A stretch of DNA of 64,000 nucleotides, taken from positions 124,001-188,000 of the forward strand of contig NZ_JAATEN010000008.1 of NCBI RefSeq assembly GCF_012034935.1. The letters are read 5' to 3'. The first letter of the stretch is position 1; each line of letters begins with the position of its first letter. Positions 42,713 through 50,282 of the stretch are shown here, in pieces. The notes below the pieces were generated by a model. That model saw only the letters and a program-made list of their open reading frames with translations, did no database searches and was not told the origin of the DNA. The translations under genes were made by a program, and so were the position numbers. The stretch is from Streptomyces zingiberis (lineage in GTDB: Bacteria; Actinomycetota; Actinomycetes; Streptomycetales; Streptomycetaceae).

Positions 42713-43462
42713 GTGCCTCCGACGACCCTCCCCGAGTCCCTCTTCCCCGACGACGACGGTTCCGCCGACCCCCGGCTGGCCGCGGCGCTCGCGGCCTACG
42801 CCGGCGACCGCGGAGCCGGGGACGGGGTGCTCGCCGCGCTGCCCGGTACCCGCCTGCTGGTCCCGGTGGTCGCCGTGCTCGGTGAGACGGAGACCGGGGC
42901 GGACGGCCTGCGCCGGGAGAAGTCCAGCGACATGGCCGTCCCCACCCTCCAGGGGCCCGGCGGCCGCCGCGCGCTGCCCGCCTTCACCTCCACCGAGACC
43001 CTCGCCCGCTGGGACCCGGCGGCCCGGCCGGTCGCGGTGCCGCTCCGCCAGGCGCTGCACGCCGCCGCCCAGGAGCGGGCCGACACCGTGGTGCTGGACC
43101 TGGCCGGCCCGGTGCCCTTCGAACTGACCGGCCCGGCGCTGCTGGCGCTGGCCGAGGGCCGCGACGTCACGGACCCGCGGGCCGACCCGGCCGTCCGCGA
43201 GGCGGTGCGGTCGCTGCTGGCGGGCGAGGCGGGGGTCGCCACCGCCGGATTCCTCCCGCCCTCCGGGGCGGCGGAGACGGACGGCACCCTGGCCCTGGTC
43301 CTCGCCCGGGGCGCGGACCCGGGCGGGACCGCGCGGCGGGTGGCGGGCGCCCTGGCGGCCGACGAGGTGCTGCGCGCCCGGCTGGTGAAGGGCCTCGACC
43401 TGGCGCTGCTGCCGGCGGGCACCCCTCTTCCGGGGGAGCCCCTCGTCACCCGGGAGGCGTAG
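42713..43462 (+). CDS. SseB family protein
   Basis: 249 residues, SseB N-terminal domain (about 40-150; RLLVPVVAVLGE, LPAFTSTETLARWDP) and a related C-terminal region. Named for an enhancer of serine sensitivity in E. coli; the biochemical role is unknown, though such domains also occur near type VII secretion genes. The start GTG 42713 aligns with relatives beginning PxTLPxSLFPDDDG and fits a leaderless promoter. Confidence 0.9.
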   Translation: MPPTTLPESLFPDDDGSADPRLAAALAAYAGDRGAGDGVLAALPGTRLLVPVVAVLGETETGADGLRREKSSDMAVPTLQGPGGRRALPAFTSTETLARWDPAARPVAVPLRQALHAAAQERADTVVLDLAGPVPFELTGPALLALAEGRDVTDPRADPAVREAVRSLLAGEAGVATAGFLPPSGAAETDGTLALVLARGADPGGTARRVAGALAADEVLRARLVKGLDLALLPAGTPLPGEPLVTREA

Positions 43463-43519
43463 TGTCCGGGTTCGCCCCACAATGCAGGGAGTCATCACGA
43501 TCCCCGCGAGGAGGGCGTC

Positions 43520-44275
43520 ATGGATACGCGTACCGCGGTGTCCGAGTTTCTCGGCACGCTGCTGCTGGTGTTCTTCGGGGTCGGCTCGGTGGTCATCGGC
43601 GCCGAGTACATCGGCACCGTCGGCATCGCCCTGGCGTTCGGGTTCACCCTTCTGGCCCTGGCCTACACGCTGGGCCCGGTGTCCGGGTGTCACATCAACC
43701 CGGCCGTCACCCTGGGCATGCTGATCGCCGGGCGCATCCCCCGGCGCACGGCGATCGAGTTCTGGGTGGCCCAGGTGCTCGGCGCCTTCTTCGGCGCACT
43801 GCTGCTGTTCATCCTGGCCAAGCAGGTACCGGGGCTGGGGACGAGCGGCGCCTTCGGCACCAACGGCTACGGCACCCGCTCACCCGTCGGCGTCTCGATC
43901 TTCGGAGCGCTGCTCACCGAGTGCGTCCTGACCTTCCTGCTGGTCTACGTGATCCTCGCGGTCACCCGTAAGGGGCCGGCCAAGGGCTTCGACGGGCTGG
44001 CGATGGGTGTGACGCTGAGCGTGCTCATGCTGGTCGGTGTCCCGCTCACCGGGGGATCCGTCAACCCCGCGCGGTCCATCGGGCCGGCGATCTTCGCCGG
44101 GACCAGCGCGCTGAGCCAGCTCTGGCTGTTCATCGTGGCACCGCTGGTGGGCGGTGCCCTCGCGGCGGTCGTGCACGGCCTGACCCATCCCCGGGGCGGG
44201 CCGCGCGAGGCCGGGGCGGGCGGAGAGGAGGCGCCGGGGGACGCCTCGGCCGGGGCCCGGAGCCGGGAGCGGTGA
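43520..44275 (+). CDS. aqpZ: Aquaporin/MIP-family channel
   Basis: 251 residues with six transmembrane helices and the two NPA half-helices, CHINPAVTLG and GGSVNPARSIGP. The aromatic/Arg filter (Arg after the second NPA) and the absence of an enlarged second-half Asp favour a water channel over a glycerol facilitator. The C-terminal tail is polar. ATG 43520 follows GAGGAGGG. Convergent with the DUF1844 gene. Confidence 0.93.
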   Translation: MDTRTAVSEFLGTLLLVFFGVGSVVIGAEYIGTVGIALAFGFTLLALAYTLGPVSGCHINPAVTLGMLIAGRIPRRTAIEFWVAQVLGAFFGALLLFILAKQVPGLGTSGAFGTNGYGTRSPVGVSIFGALLTECVLTFLLVYVILAVTRKGPAKGFDGLAMGVTLSVLMLVGVPLTGGSVNPARSIGPAIFAGTSALSQLWLFIVAPLVGGALAAVVHGLTHPRGGPREAGAGGEEAPGDASAGARSRER

Positions 44276-44313
44276 GCGCGACGGCCCCGGGGCGCCCGTC
44301 CTCCGGGCACCGA

Positions 44314-44335
44314 CGCAGGACGGCCCGGTCCTGCG
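44314..44335 (+). terminator. Terminator after the aquaporin gene
   Basis: CGCAGGAC / GTCCTGCG, 8-bp arms with a 6-nt loop. Confidence 0.65.
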
Positions 44336-44429
44336 GGGGGCGGTCCTGCCGAGGGGCCGGCGCAAGCCGCCGGCCGGCCCGCCGGGGCGGGTGGCGAGGC
44401 GCCGGTCGGGCCGGCCGGCCGGGCGGGCG

Positions 44430-44450
44430 CGGCACCCCGTGGTCGTGCCG
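44430..44450 (-). terminator. Possible terminator after the DUF1844 gene
   Basis: CGGCAC / GTGCCG, 6-bp arms and a 9-nt loop directly after the minus-strand stop. Confidence 0.45.
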
Positions 44451-44843
44451 TCAGCCGAAGACCGGCCCGGTGAACTTCTCGCCCGGCCCCTGGCCCGGCT
44501 CGTCCGGCACGGCCGACGCCTCGCGGAAGGCGAGTTGCAGCGACTTCAGCCCGTCCCGCAGGGGTGAGGCGTGGTACGAGCCGACCTCGGTGGCGCTCGC
44601 CGTGACCAGCCCCGCCAGCGCCGTGATCAGCTTCCGTGCCTCGTCCAGGTCCTTGTGCTCGGGGCCCTCCTCGGCCAGGCCCAGGTTGACCGCGGCGGCG
44701 CTCATCAGGTGCACCGCGACCGTGGTGATCACCTCGACCGCGGGCACCTCCGCGATGTCCCGCGTCATGCTGTCGAAGTCCGGTCCCGGCTCGGGCTCCC
44801 CGGGGCCGGGGGAGGGGGGCTGCTGCGGGATGCCGTCGCTCAT
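44451..44843 (-). CDS. DUF1844 domain protein
   Basis: 130 residues; a Pro-rich N-terminus followed by the DUF1844 region (MTRDIAEVPAVEVITTVAVHLMSAAAVNLGL and DLDEARKLITALAGLV). Function unknown, but the gene is commonly found beside infC in actinomycetes, as here. ATG 44843 is chosen with GGAAGTG about 11 nt upstream; a GTG at 44855 is possible. A TAGGCT -10 on the minus strand lies at 44900-44895. Confidence 0.88.
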   Translation of the reverse strand: MSDGIPQQPPSPGPGEPEPGPDFDSMTRDIAEVPAVEVITTVAVHLMSAAAVNLGLAEEGPEHKDLDEARKLITALAGLVTASATEVGSYHASPLRDGLKSLQLAFREASAVPDEPGQGPGEKFTGPVFG

Positions 44844-45296
44844 CGCTGGGTTCACTTCCGTGGGCGCGTGGGAGGGTCGGGAGGGGTCGGCCTCAGCCTA
44901 TGCTCCCGGGCGGACGGTGCGACCGGCGGCCCGGACGCTGGTATGCTGGCTGTACGACCGGTCGGACGCCGGCATCACCGCAACCACACGGCACCGTTCA
45001 CGCGGAACCGTTGGGGTGGGTGAGGGTGGCGGCCGGCCCGCAAGTGGAGGCTCCGTTTCTCCCACCTGCCCGGCCTCGCGGCCGGCGGGTCACCGGTCAG
45101 GCAGTGCCCCGCCCGTCACACGGGCCGAGGTGCGGCCGTTGCGCCCCGCGGTGAGCCGTGGCGGTGCTCCCGGTTTCCGCGGAGCTCCGCCTGTGTCCCG
45201 CACGGGGCGTTTTTCGCGTCGCGCGGTGGTCGCCCGAACCAGAACGTAACGCGGCTGCCCGCCAGGCGGTCGCGTGGGTGCAACCGAGGAGGCCCC
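44844..45296. other. DUF1844-infC intergenic region and infC leader, 453 nt
   Basis: Holds the minus-strand -10 for the DUF1844 gene (AGCCTA on the plus strand, 44895-44900), a plus-strand -10 candidate TATGCT (44942-44947) giving an infC leader of about 340 nt, and an attenuator-like structure ending in five T at 45210-45214. No protein gene seen. Confidence 0.55.
45142..45214 (+). promoter_or_regulatory. Attenuator-like structure in the infC leader
   Basis: CGCCCCG (45142-45148) pairs with CGGGGCG (45203-45209), directly followed by TTTTT (45210-45214). An alternative stem uses CCGCGG (45146-45151) with CCGCGG (45177-45182) and overlaps the first arm, so the two folds exclude each other. 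Confidence 0.5.
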
Positions 45297-45914
45297 ATCA
45301 GCGCCGAGCCCCGCATCAACGACCGGATCCGAGTCCCCGAGGTACGACTCGTCGGTCCCAGTGGTGAGCAGGTCGGCATCGTGCCGCTTGCCAAGGCACT
45401 GGAGCTTGCACAGGAGTACGACCTCGACCTCGTCGAGGTGGCGGCCACCGCCCGCCCCCCCGTGTGCAAGCTCATGGACTACGGGAAGTTCAAGTACGAG
45501 TCGGCCATGAAGGCCCGTGAGGCGCGCAAGAACCAGGCGCACACGGTCATCAAGGAGATGAAGCTCCGGCCGAAGATCGACCCGCACGACTACGACACCA
45601 AGAAGGGTCACGTCGTCCGGTTCCTCAAGCAGGGCGACAAGGTCAAGATCACGATCATGTTCCGCGGGCGTGAGCAGTCCCGCCCCGAGCTGGGTTACCG
45701 CCTGCTCCAGCGGCTCGCGGAGGACGTCCAGGACCTGGGCTTCGTGGAGTCCAACCCCAAGCAGGACGGCCGCAACATGATCATGGTCCTCGGTCCGCAC
45801 AAGAAGAAGACCGAGGCGATGGCCGAAGCCCGCGAGCTGAAGGCCGCCCGCAAGGCGGAGAGCCAGGGGACCGCCGCCGAGGCGCCCTCCGAGGAGCCCG
45901 CCGAGGCGTCGTGA
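45297..45914 (+). CDS. infC: Translation initiation factor IF-3, AUC start
   Basis: 205 residues if started at ATC 45297. IF-3 prevents 50S joining and proofreads the initiator tRNA. The N-domain begins at [18 protein letters not shown] and needs this upstream sequence; the first in-frame ATG/GTG/TTG (GTG 45381) would delete about 28 conserved residues. GAGGAGG (45286-45292) lies 4 nt before the ATC. The linker ([19 protein letters not shown]) and C-domain ([12 protein letters not shown]) are intact. Non-AUG starts are known for infC (AUU in E. coli), where they allow IF-3 autocontrol. Confidence 0.93.
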   Translation: MSAEPRINDRIRVPEVRLVGPSGEQVGIVPLAKALELAQEYDLDLVEVAATARPPVCKLMDYGKFKYESAMKAREARKNQAHTVIKEMKLRPKIDPHDYDTKKGHVVRFLKQGDKVKITIMFRGREQSRPELGYRLLQRLAEDVQDLGFVESNPKQDGRNMIMVLGPHKKKTEAMAEARELKAARKAESQGTAAEAPSEEPAEAS

Positions 45915-46003
45915 CACCGGGCGCCCCGCCGCCACGAGACCATCGGGTCCGAGCGGGAGGCCCGTCGCCGGGGCACCGCCCCGGCACCGACCGAACCAAC
46001 TGA

Positions 46004-46038
46004 CGCTCCCGCCCGCCGGTCCCCGGACCGGGGGAGCG
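46004..46038 (+). promoter_or_regulatory. Structured hairpin upstream of rpmI
   Basis: Nested stems CGCTCCC/GGGAGCG (46004-46010 with 46032-46038) and CCGGTCC/GGACCGG (46016-46022 with 46025-46031), 26 nt before the rpmI start. Confidence 0.5.
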
Positions 46039-46063
46039 CCGCTTACGAGGAGAGAACGGCGAC

Positions 46064-46258
46064 ATGCCGAAGAACAAGACGCACAGTGGTGCCAGCAAGC
46101 GCTTCAAGCTCACCGGCTCCGGCAAGGTGATGCGCCAGCGCGCCGGTCGCCGTCACCTTCTCGAGCACAAGCCGTCCACGCTGACGCGCCGTCTCGCCGG
46201 CAAGACCGAGATGGCCCCGGCCGACGCCAAGAAGATCAAGAAGCTTCTCGGCAAGTGA
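46064..46258 (+). CDS. rpmI: 50S ribosomal protein L35
   Basis: 64 residues, very basic, with the L35 signature [20 protein letters not shown] and HLLEHKP. Binds 23S rRNA in the large subunit. ATG 46064 follows GAGGAGAG. Middle gene of infC-rpmI-rplT. Confidence 0.97.
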   Translation: MPKNKTHSGASKRFKLTGSGKVMRQRAGRRHLLEHKPSTLTRRLAGKTEMAPADAKKIKKLLGK

Positions 46259-46264
46259 CGCAGG

Positions 46265-46304
46265 CCGCCCCGGGTGCCCCCGCAGAGGGCATGGGCCGGG
46301 GCGG
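46265..46304 (+). promoter_or_regulatory. Hairpin in the rpmI-rplT spacer
   Basis: CCGCCCCGG / CCGGGGCGG (9 bp) enclosing TGCCC / GGGCA (5 bp). Position between rpmI and rplT fits either an L20-responsive element or an attenuator. Confidence 0.5.
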
Positions 46305-46382
46305 TGCGTCGCCGACCGGGACCCCGTCGATCCGGGCCGTGTGTGATGTCCCCGCACGGCCCCGTACAAGGAGTTAAATCAA

Positions 46383-46766
46383 GTGGCACGCGTCAAGCGG
46401 GCAGTCAACGCCCACAAGAAGCGCCGGGCGATCCTCGAGCAGGCCAGCGGTTACCGGGGCCAGCGGTCCCGCCTCTACCGCAAGGCCAAGGAGCAGGTCA
46501 CCCACTCCCTGGTCTACAACTACAACGACCGGAAGAAGCGCAAGGGCGACTTCCGTCAGCTGTGGATCCAGCGGATCAACGCCGCGGCCCGCGCCAACGG
46601 CATCACCTACAACCGCTTCATCCAGGGTCTGAAGGCCGCCAACGTCGAGGTGGACCGCAAGATCCTGGCCGAGCTCGCGGTGAACGACGCGAACGCCTTC
46701 GCCGCGCTCGTCGAGGTCGCCCAGAAGGCGCTCCCGAGCGACGTCAACGCCCCGAAGGCCGCCTGA
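46383..46766 (+). CDS. rplT: 50S ribosomal protein L20
   Basis: 127 residues, [20 protein letters not shown] basic N-terminal extension and globular C-domain ([18 protein letters not shown] region). It is an early 23S rRNA assembly protein and the known autoregulator of this operon in other bacteria. GTG 46383 follows AAGGAG. A near-perfect 17-bp terminator begins 26 nt after the stop. Confidence 0.97.
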   Translation: MARVKRAVNAHKKRRAILEQASGYRGQRSRLYRKAKEQVTHSLVYNYNDRKKRKGDFRQLWIQRINAAARANGITYNRFIQGLKAANVEVDRKILAELAVNDANAFAALVEVAQKALPSDVNAPKAA

Positions 46767-46792
46767 CCGCCGGTCGGCAGCCCACGGACCAC

Positions 46793-46829
46793 CAGCGGAC
46801 CCGCAGGCCCCCGGCCTGTGGGTCCGCTG
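46793..46829 (+). terminator. Terminator of infC-rpmI-rplT
   Basis: 17-bp stem, CAGCGGACCCGCAGGCC with its complement (one G-U pair), 3-nt loop, followed by TCGTTG. Confidence 0.93.
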
Positions 46830-47008
46830 TCGTTGCGGCCCCCGCCCCGCCGTCGGCCCCGTCTCCGCCGCCCGCCTCCCCCGCGCGGCGTCCCGCGGCC
46901 GCGCTCCGCCCCGCCACCCGTCCCGATCCCCCGCGGCGCCGCCGCGGCAGCCGGCCGCACCGGACGGCGGCCGCGGCCCGCCCGTCCGACAGAAGCGAGC
47001 CGCCACCC

Positions 47009-47863
<855 letters not shown>

Positions 47864-47869
47864 TAGGGT
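47864..47869 (+). promoter_or_regulatory. -10 candidate for the histidine kinase gene
   Basis: TAGGGT directly after the methyltransferase stop codon, 34 nt before the kinase ATG. Confidence 0.4.
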
Positions 47870-47903
47870 TGCGGCTCTCGGGGGCCGACTGAGGGGGTGC
47901 GTG

Positions 47904-49031
47904 ATGGACGTCAGGACGCGGGGCCCGGCCCTGCCGGGCAGCGGGGGGTCCGTCTCCGCCGCCGACTGGACGCCCTCGCTCACCGCCCTCGGCCTGGAGC
48001 CGGACGACCTGCCGGACGGCCTGGTCGTCGCGGACGAGCACGGCCGCGTGATCTGCTTCAACGCCGCCGCGGCCCGGATCACCGCGCTGCGCCCCGCCCA
48101 GGTGGTGGGCCTGCCGCTGGAGCGTGCCCTGCCGCTGGAGGACATGGACGGCCGCCGCTGGTGGGCGTGTACGGATCCGTACGGGGGCCTGGCCACCCGG
48201 GTCGGGCAGCCCGAGCGGAACCTCTTACTCCCCGGTGGCCGTGAGGTGCTGGTCTCCGCCCGTTACATACGCCGCCACCGGCTGGGCCCGGTGCACCGGC
48301 TGGTGATCTCCCTGCGGGGGACCGAGGCCCGCCGCCGTACCGAGCGCAGCCACGCCGAGCTGATCGCGACGGTCGCCCACGAACTGCGCTCGCCGCTCAC
48401 CTCCGTGAAGGGCTTCACCGCCACCCTGCTCGCCAAGTGGGAACGGTTCACCGACGACCAGAAGCGGCTGATGCTGGAGACGGTCGACGCCGACGCCGAC
48501 CGCGTCACCCGGCTCATCGCCGAGCTGCTCGACATCTCCCGGATCGACTCCGGGCGGCTGGAGATACACCGGCAGCCGGTGGACATGGCCGCGGCCGTCC
48601 GCCGCCATGTCGCGGCCCATGTCGGGGCGGGGGAGCCGGAGGGCCGCTTCGTGGTCCGGACCGCCGGCCCGCTGCCGGTGCTCTGGGCGGATCCGGACAA
48701 GGTGGACCAGGTCCTGGGGAACCTGCTGGAAAACGCCGTGCGCCACGGCGAGGGAACCGTCACCATCGAGGTGGCGGCCGCGCACCCGCCGCACGAGGGA
48801 ACCTCCGTCACCGTGAGCGACGAGGGCCCCGGCATCCCGGAGGAGTCCATGAGCCGTGTCTTCACCCGCTTCTGGCGGGGCAGCAAGCGCGGCGGCACGG
48901 GTCTGGGCCTCTACATCGTCAAGGGCATCGTGGAGGCCCACGGCGGGACGATCGAGGTGGGCCGCGCCCCGGGCGGCGGCGCACGCTTCCGATTCGTCCT
49001 GCCCGTCGCCGCCCCGGCCTTCCTGGGCTGA
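47904..49031 (+). CDS. Soluble PAS-domain sensor histidine kinase with a TTA codon
   Basis: 375 residues, no transmembrane segment. Order: PAS domain (about 35-140; DGLVVADEHGRVICFNAAAARI), HisKA with phospho-acceptor His159 in TVAHELRSPLTS, HATPase with N-box NLLENAVRHGEG, DEGPGIPEE and GTGLGLYIVKGIVEAHGG. ATG 47904 follows GAGGGGG. Codon 108 (48225-48227) is TTA, in ERNLLLPGG, the only in-frame TTA seen in the window, so translation should depend on the bldA tRNA. No response regulator is adjacent. Confidence 0.94.
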   Translation: MDVRTRGPALPGSGGSVSAADWTPSLTALGLEPDDLPDGLVVADEHGRVICFNAAAARITALRPAQVVGLPLERALPLEDMDGRRWWACTDPYGGLATRVGQPERNLLLPGGREVLVSARYIRRHRLGPVHRLVISLRGTEARRRTERSHAELIATVAHELRSPLTSVKGFTATLLAKWERFTDDQKRLMLETVDADADRVTRLIAELLDISRIDSGRLEIHRQPVDMAAAVRRHVAAHVGAGEPEGRFVVRTAGPLPVLWADPDKVDQVLGNLLENAVRHGEGTVTIEVAAAHPPHEGTSVTVSDEGPGIPEESMSRVFTRFWRGSKRGGTGLGLYIVKGIVEAHGGTIEVGRAPGGGARFRFVLPVAAPAFLG

Positions 49032-49157
49032 GCGGCCGCGGGCACCTCCGCCCCCGGCGCCCCGTAGACTCGGGCGAACGGCACCCTGGGCTGCTCGGCA
49101 GCGAGCGGCCGCCGGGCAGCGGGAGCGCAGCCAGCCACTTCGGAGACACGGGAAGAG

Positions 49158-50282
49158 ATGTCGGCACCCAACAAGTCCTATGACCCCGTAGAGGTCGAGG
49201 CACTGAAACCGGAAACGGTCGCCCGGATGCGGGACGAGGCGCTGGCCGCCATCGCCGCGGCCGGTGACCTCACCGCCCTCCACGAGGCGAAGGTCGCCCA
49301 CGCCGGCGACCGCTCGCCGCTCGCCCTCGCCAACCGCGAGATCGGCGCCCTTCCGCCGCACGCCAAGGCCGACGCCGGCAAGCGCGTCGGCGGCGCCCGC
49401 GGCGAGGTCAGCCGGGCCCTCAAGGCCCGGCAGGCGGAGCTGGAGGCGGAGCGCGACGAGCGCGTGCTCGTCGAGGAGGCGGTGGACGTCACCCTCCCCT
49501 ACGACCGCGACCCGGCCGGCGCCCGCCACCCGCTGACCACGCTCATGGAGCGCATCGAGGACGTCTTCGTGGCCATGGGCTACGAGGTGGCCGAGGGTCC
49601 CGAGGCCGAGTCGGAGTGGCTGAACTTCGACGCCCTCAACATCGCCCCGGACCACCCGGCCCGCACCATGCAGGACACCTTCTTCGTGGAGTCCGCCGGC
49701 GGCGGCCGCGACGAGTCCGGTGTCGTACTGCGCACCCACACCTCCCCGGTGCAGGTCCGTTCCCTGCTGGACCGGGAGCCCCCGGTCTACGTCATCTGCC
49801 CGGGCCGCGTCTACCGCACCGACGAGCTGGACGCCACCCACACCCCGGTGTTCCACCAGGTCGAGCTGCTCGCCGTGGACGAGGGCCTGACCATGGCCGA
49901 CCTCAAGGGCACCCTGGACCACATGGTGCAGTCCCTCTTCGGCGCGGGCATGCGGACCCGGCTGCGGCCCAACTACTTCCCGTTCACCGAGCCCTCGGCC
50001 GAGATGGACATGGAGTGCTACGTCTGCCGCGGCGCGTCCGTCGGTGACCCGGACCGTCCCTGCCGCACCTGCTCCAGCGAGGGCTGGATCGAGCTGGGCG
50101 GCTGCGGCATGGTCAACCCCCGGGTGCTGACCGCCTGCGGGGTCGACCCGGAGCGGTACAGCGGGTTCGCCTTCGGCTTCGGCATCGAACGGATGCTGAT
50201 GTTCCGCCACAACGTCGAGGACATGCGAGACATGGTCGAGGGTGACGTGCGTTTCACCCGGCCCTTCGGGATGGAGATCTGA
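49158..50282 (+). CDS. pheS: Phenylalanyl-tRNA synthetase alpha subunit
   Basis: 374 residues, class II aminoacyl-tRNA synthetase. N-terminal coiled coil, then motif 2 ([19 protein letters not shown]), the phenylalanine-site [11 protein letters not shown], and motif 3 ([14 protein letters not shown]). It forms the alpha2-beta2 enzyme with PheT. ATG 49158 follows GGGAAGAG. TAGACT at 49065-49070 is a weak -10 candidate; no leader peptide rich in Phe codons or T-box was seen. The stop overlaps the pheT start (TGATG). Confidence 0.97.
   Translation: MSAPNKSYDPVEVEALKPETVARMRDEALAAIAAAGDLTALHEAKVAHAGDRSPLALANREIGALPPHAKADAGKRVGGARGEVSRALKARQAELEAERDERVLVEEAVDVTLPYDRDPAGARHPLTTLMERIEDVFVAMGYEVAEGPEAESEWLNFDALNIAPDHPARTMQDTFFVESAGGGRDESGVVLRTHTSPVQVRSLLDREPPVYVICPGRVYRTDELDATHTPVFHQVELLAVDEGLTMADLKGTLDHMVQSLFGAGMRTRLRPNYFPFTEPSAEMDMECYVCRGASVGDPDRPCRTCSSEGWIELGGCGMVNPRVLTACGVDPERYSGFAFGFGIERMLMFRHNVEDMRDMVEGDVRFTRPFGMEI

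Noticed and set aside
39471..43462. Type VII secretion locus
   Set aside because: Only a mycosin and SseB are present; no EccB, EccC, EccD, EccE or WXG100 proteins.
44940..45120. tRNA or other RNA gene in the infC upstream region
   Set aside because: No cloverleaf or TTCGA-type T-loop could be folded by eye; interpreted as leader sequence.
49032..49157. T-box or Phe leader peptide before pheS
   Set aside because: The 126-nt leader has no T-box sequence and no short frame rich in Phe codons with a ribosome site.
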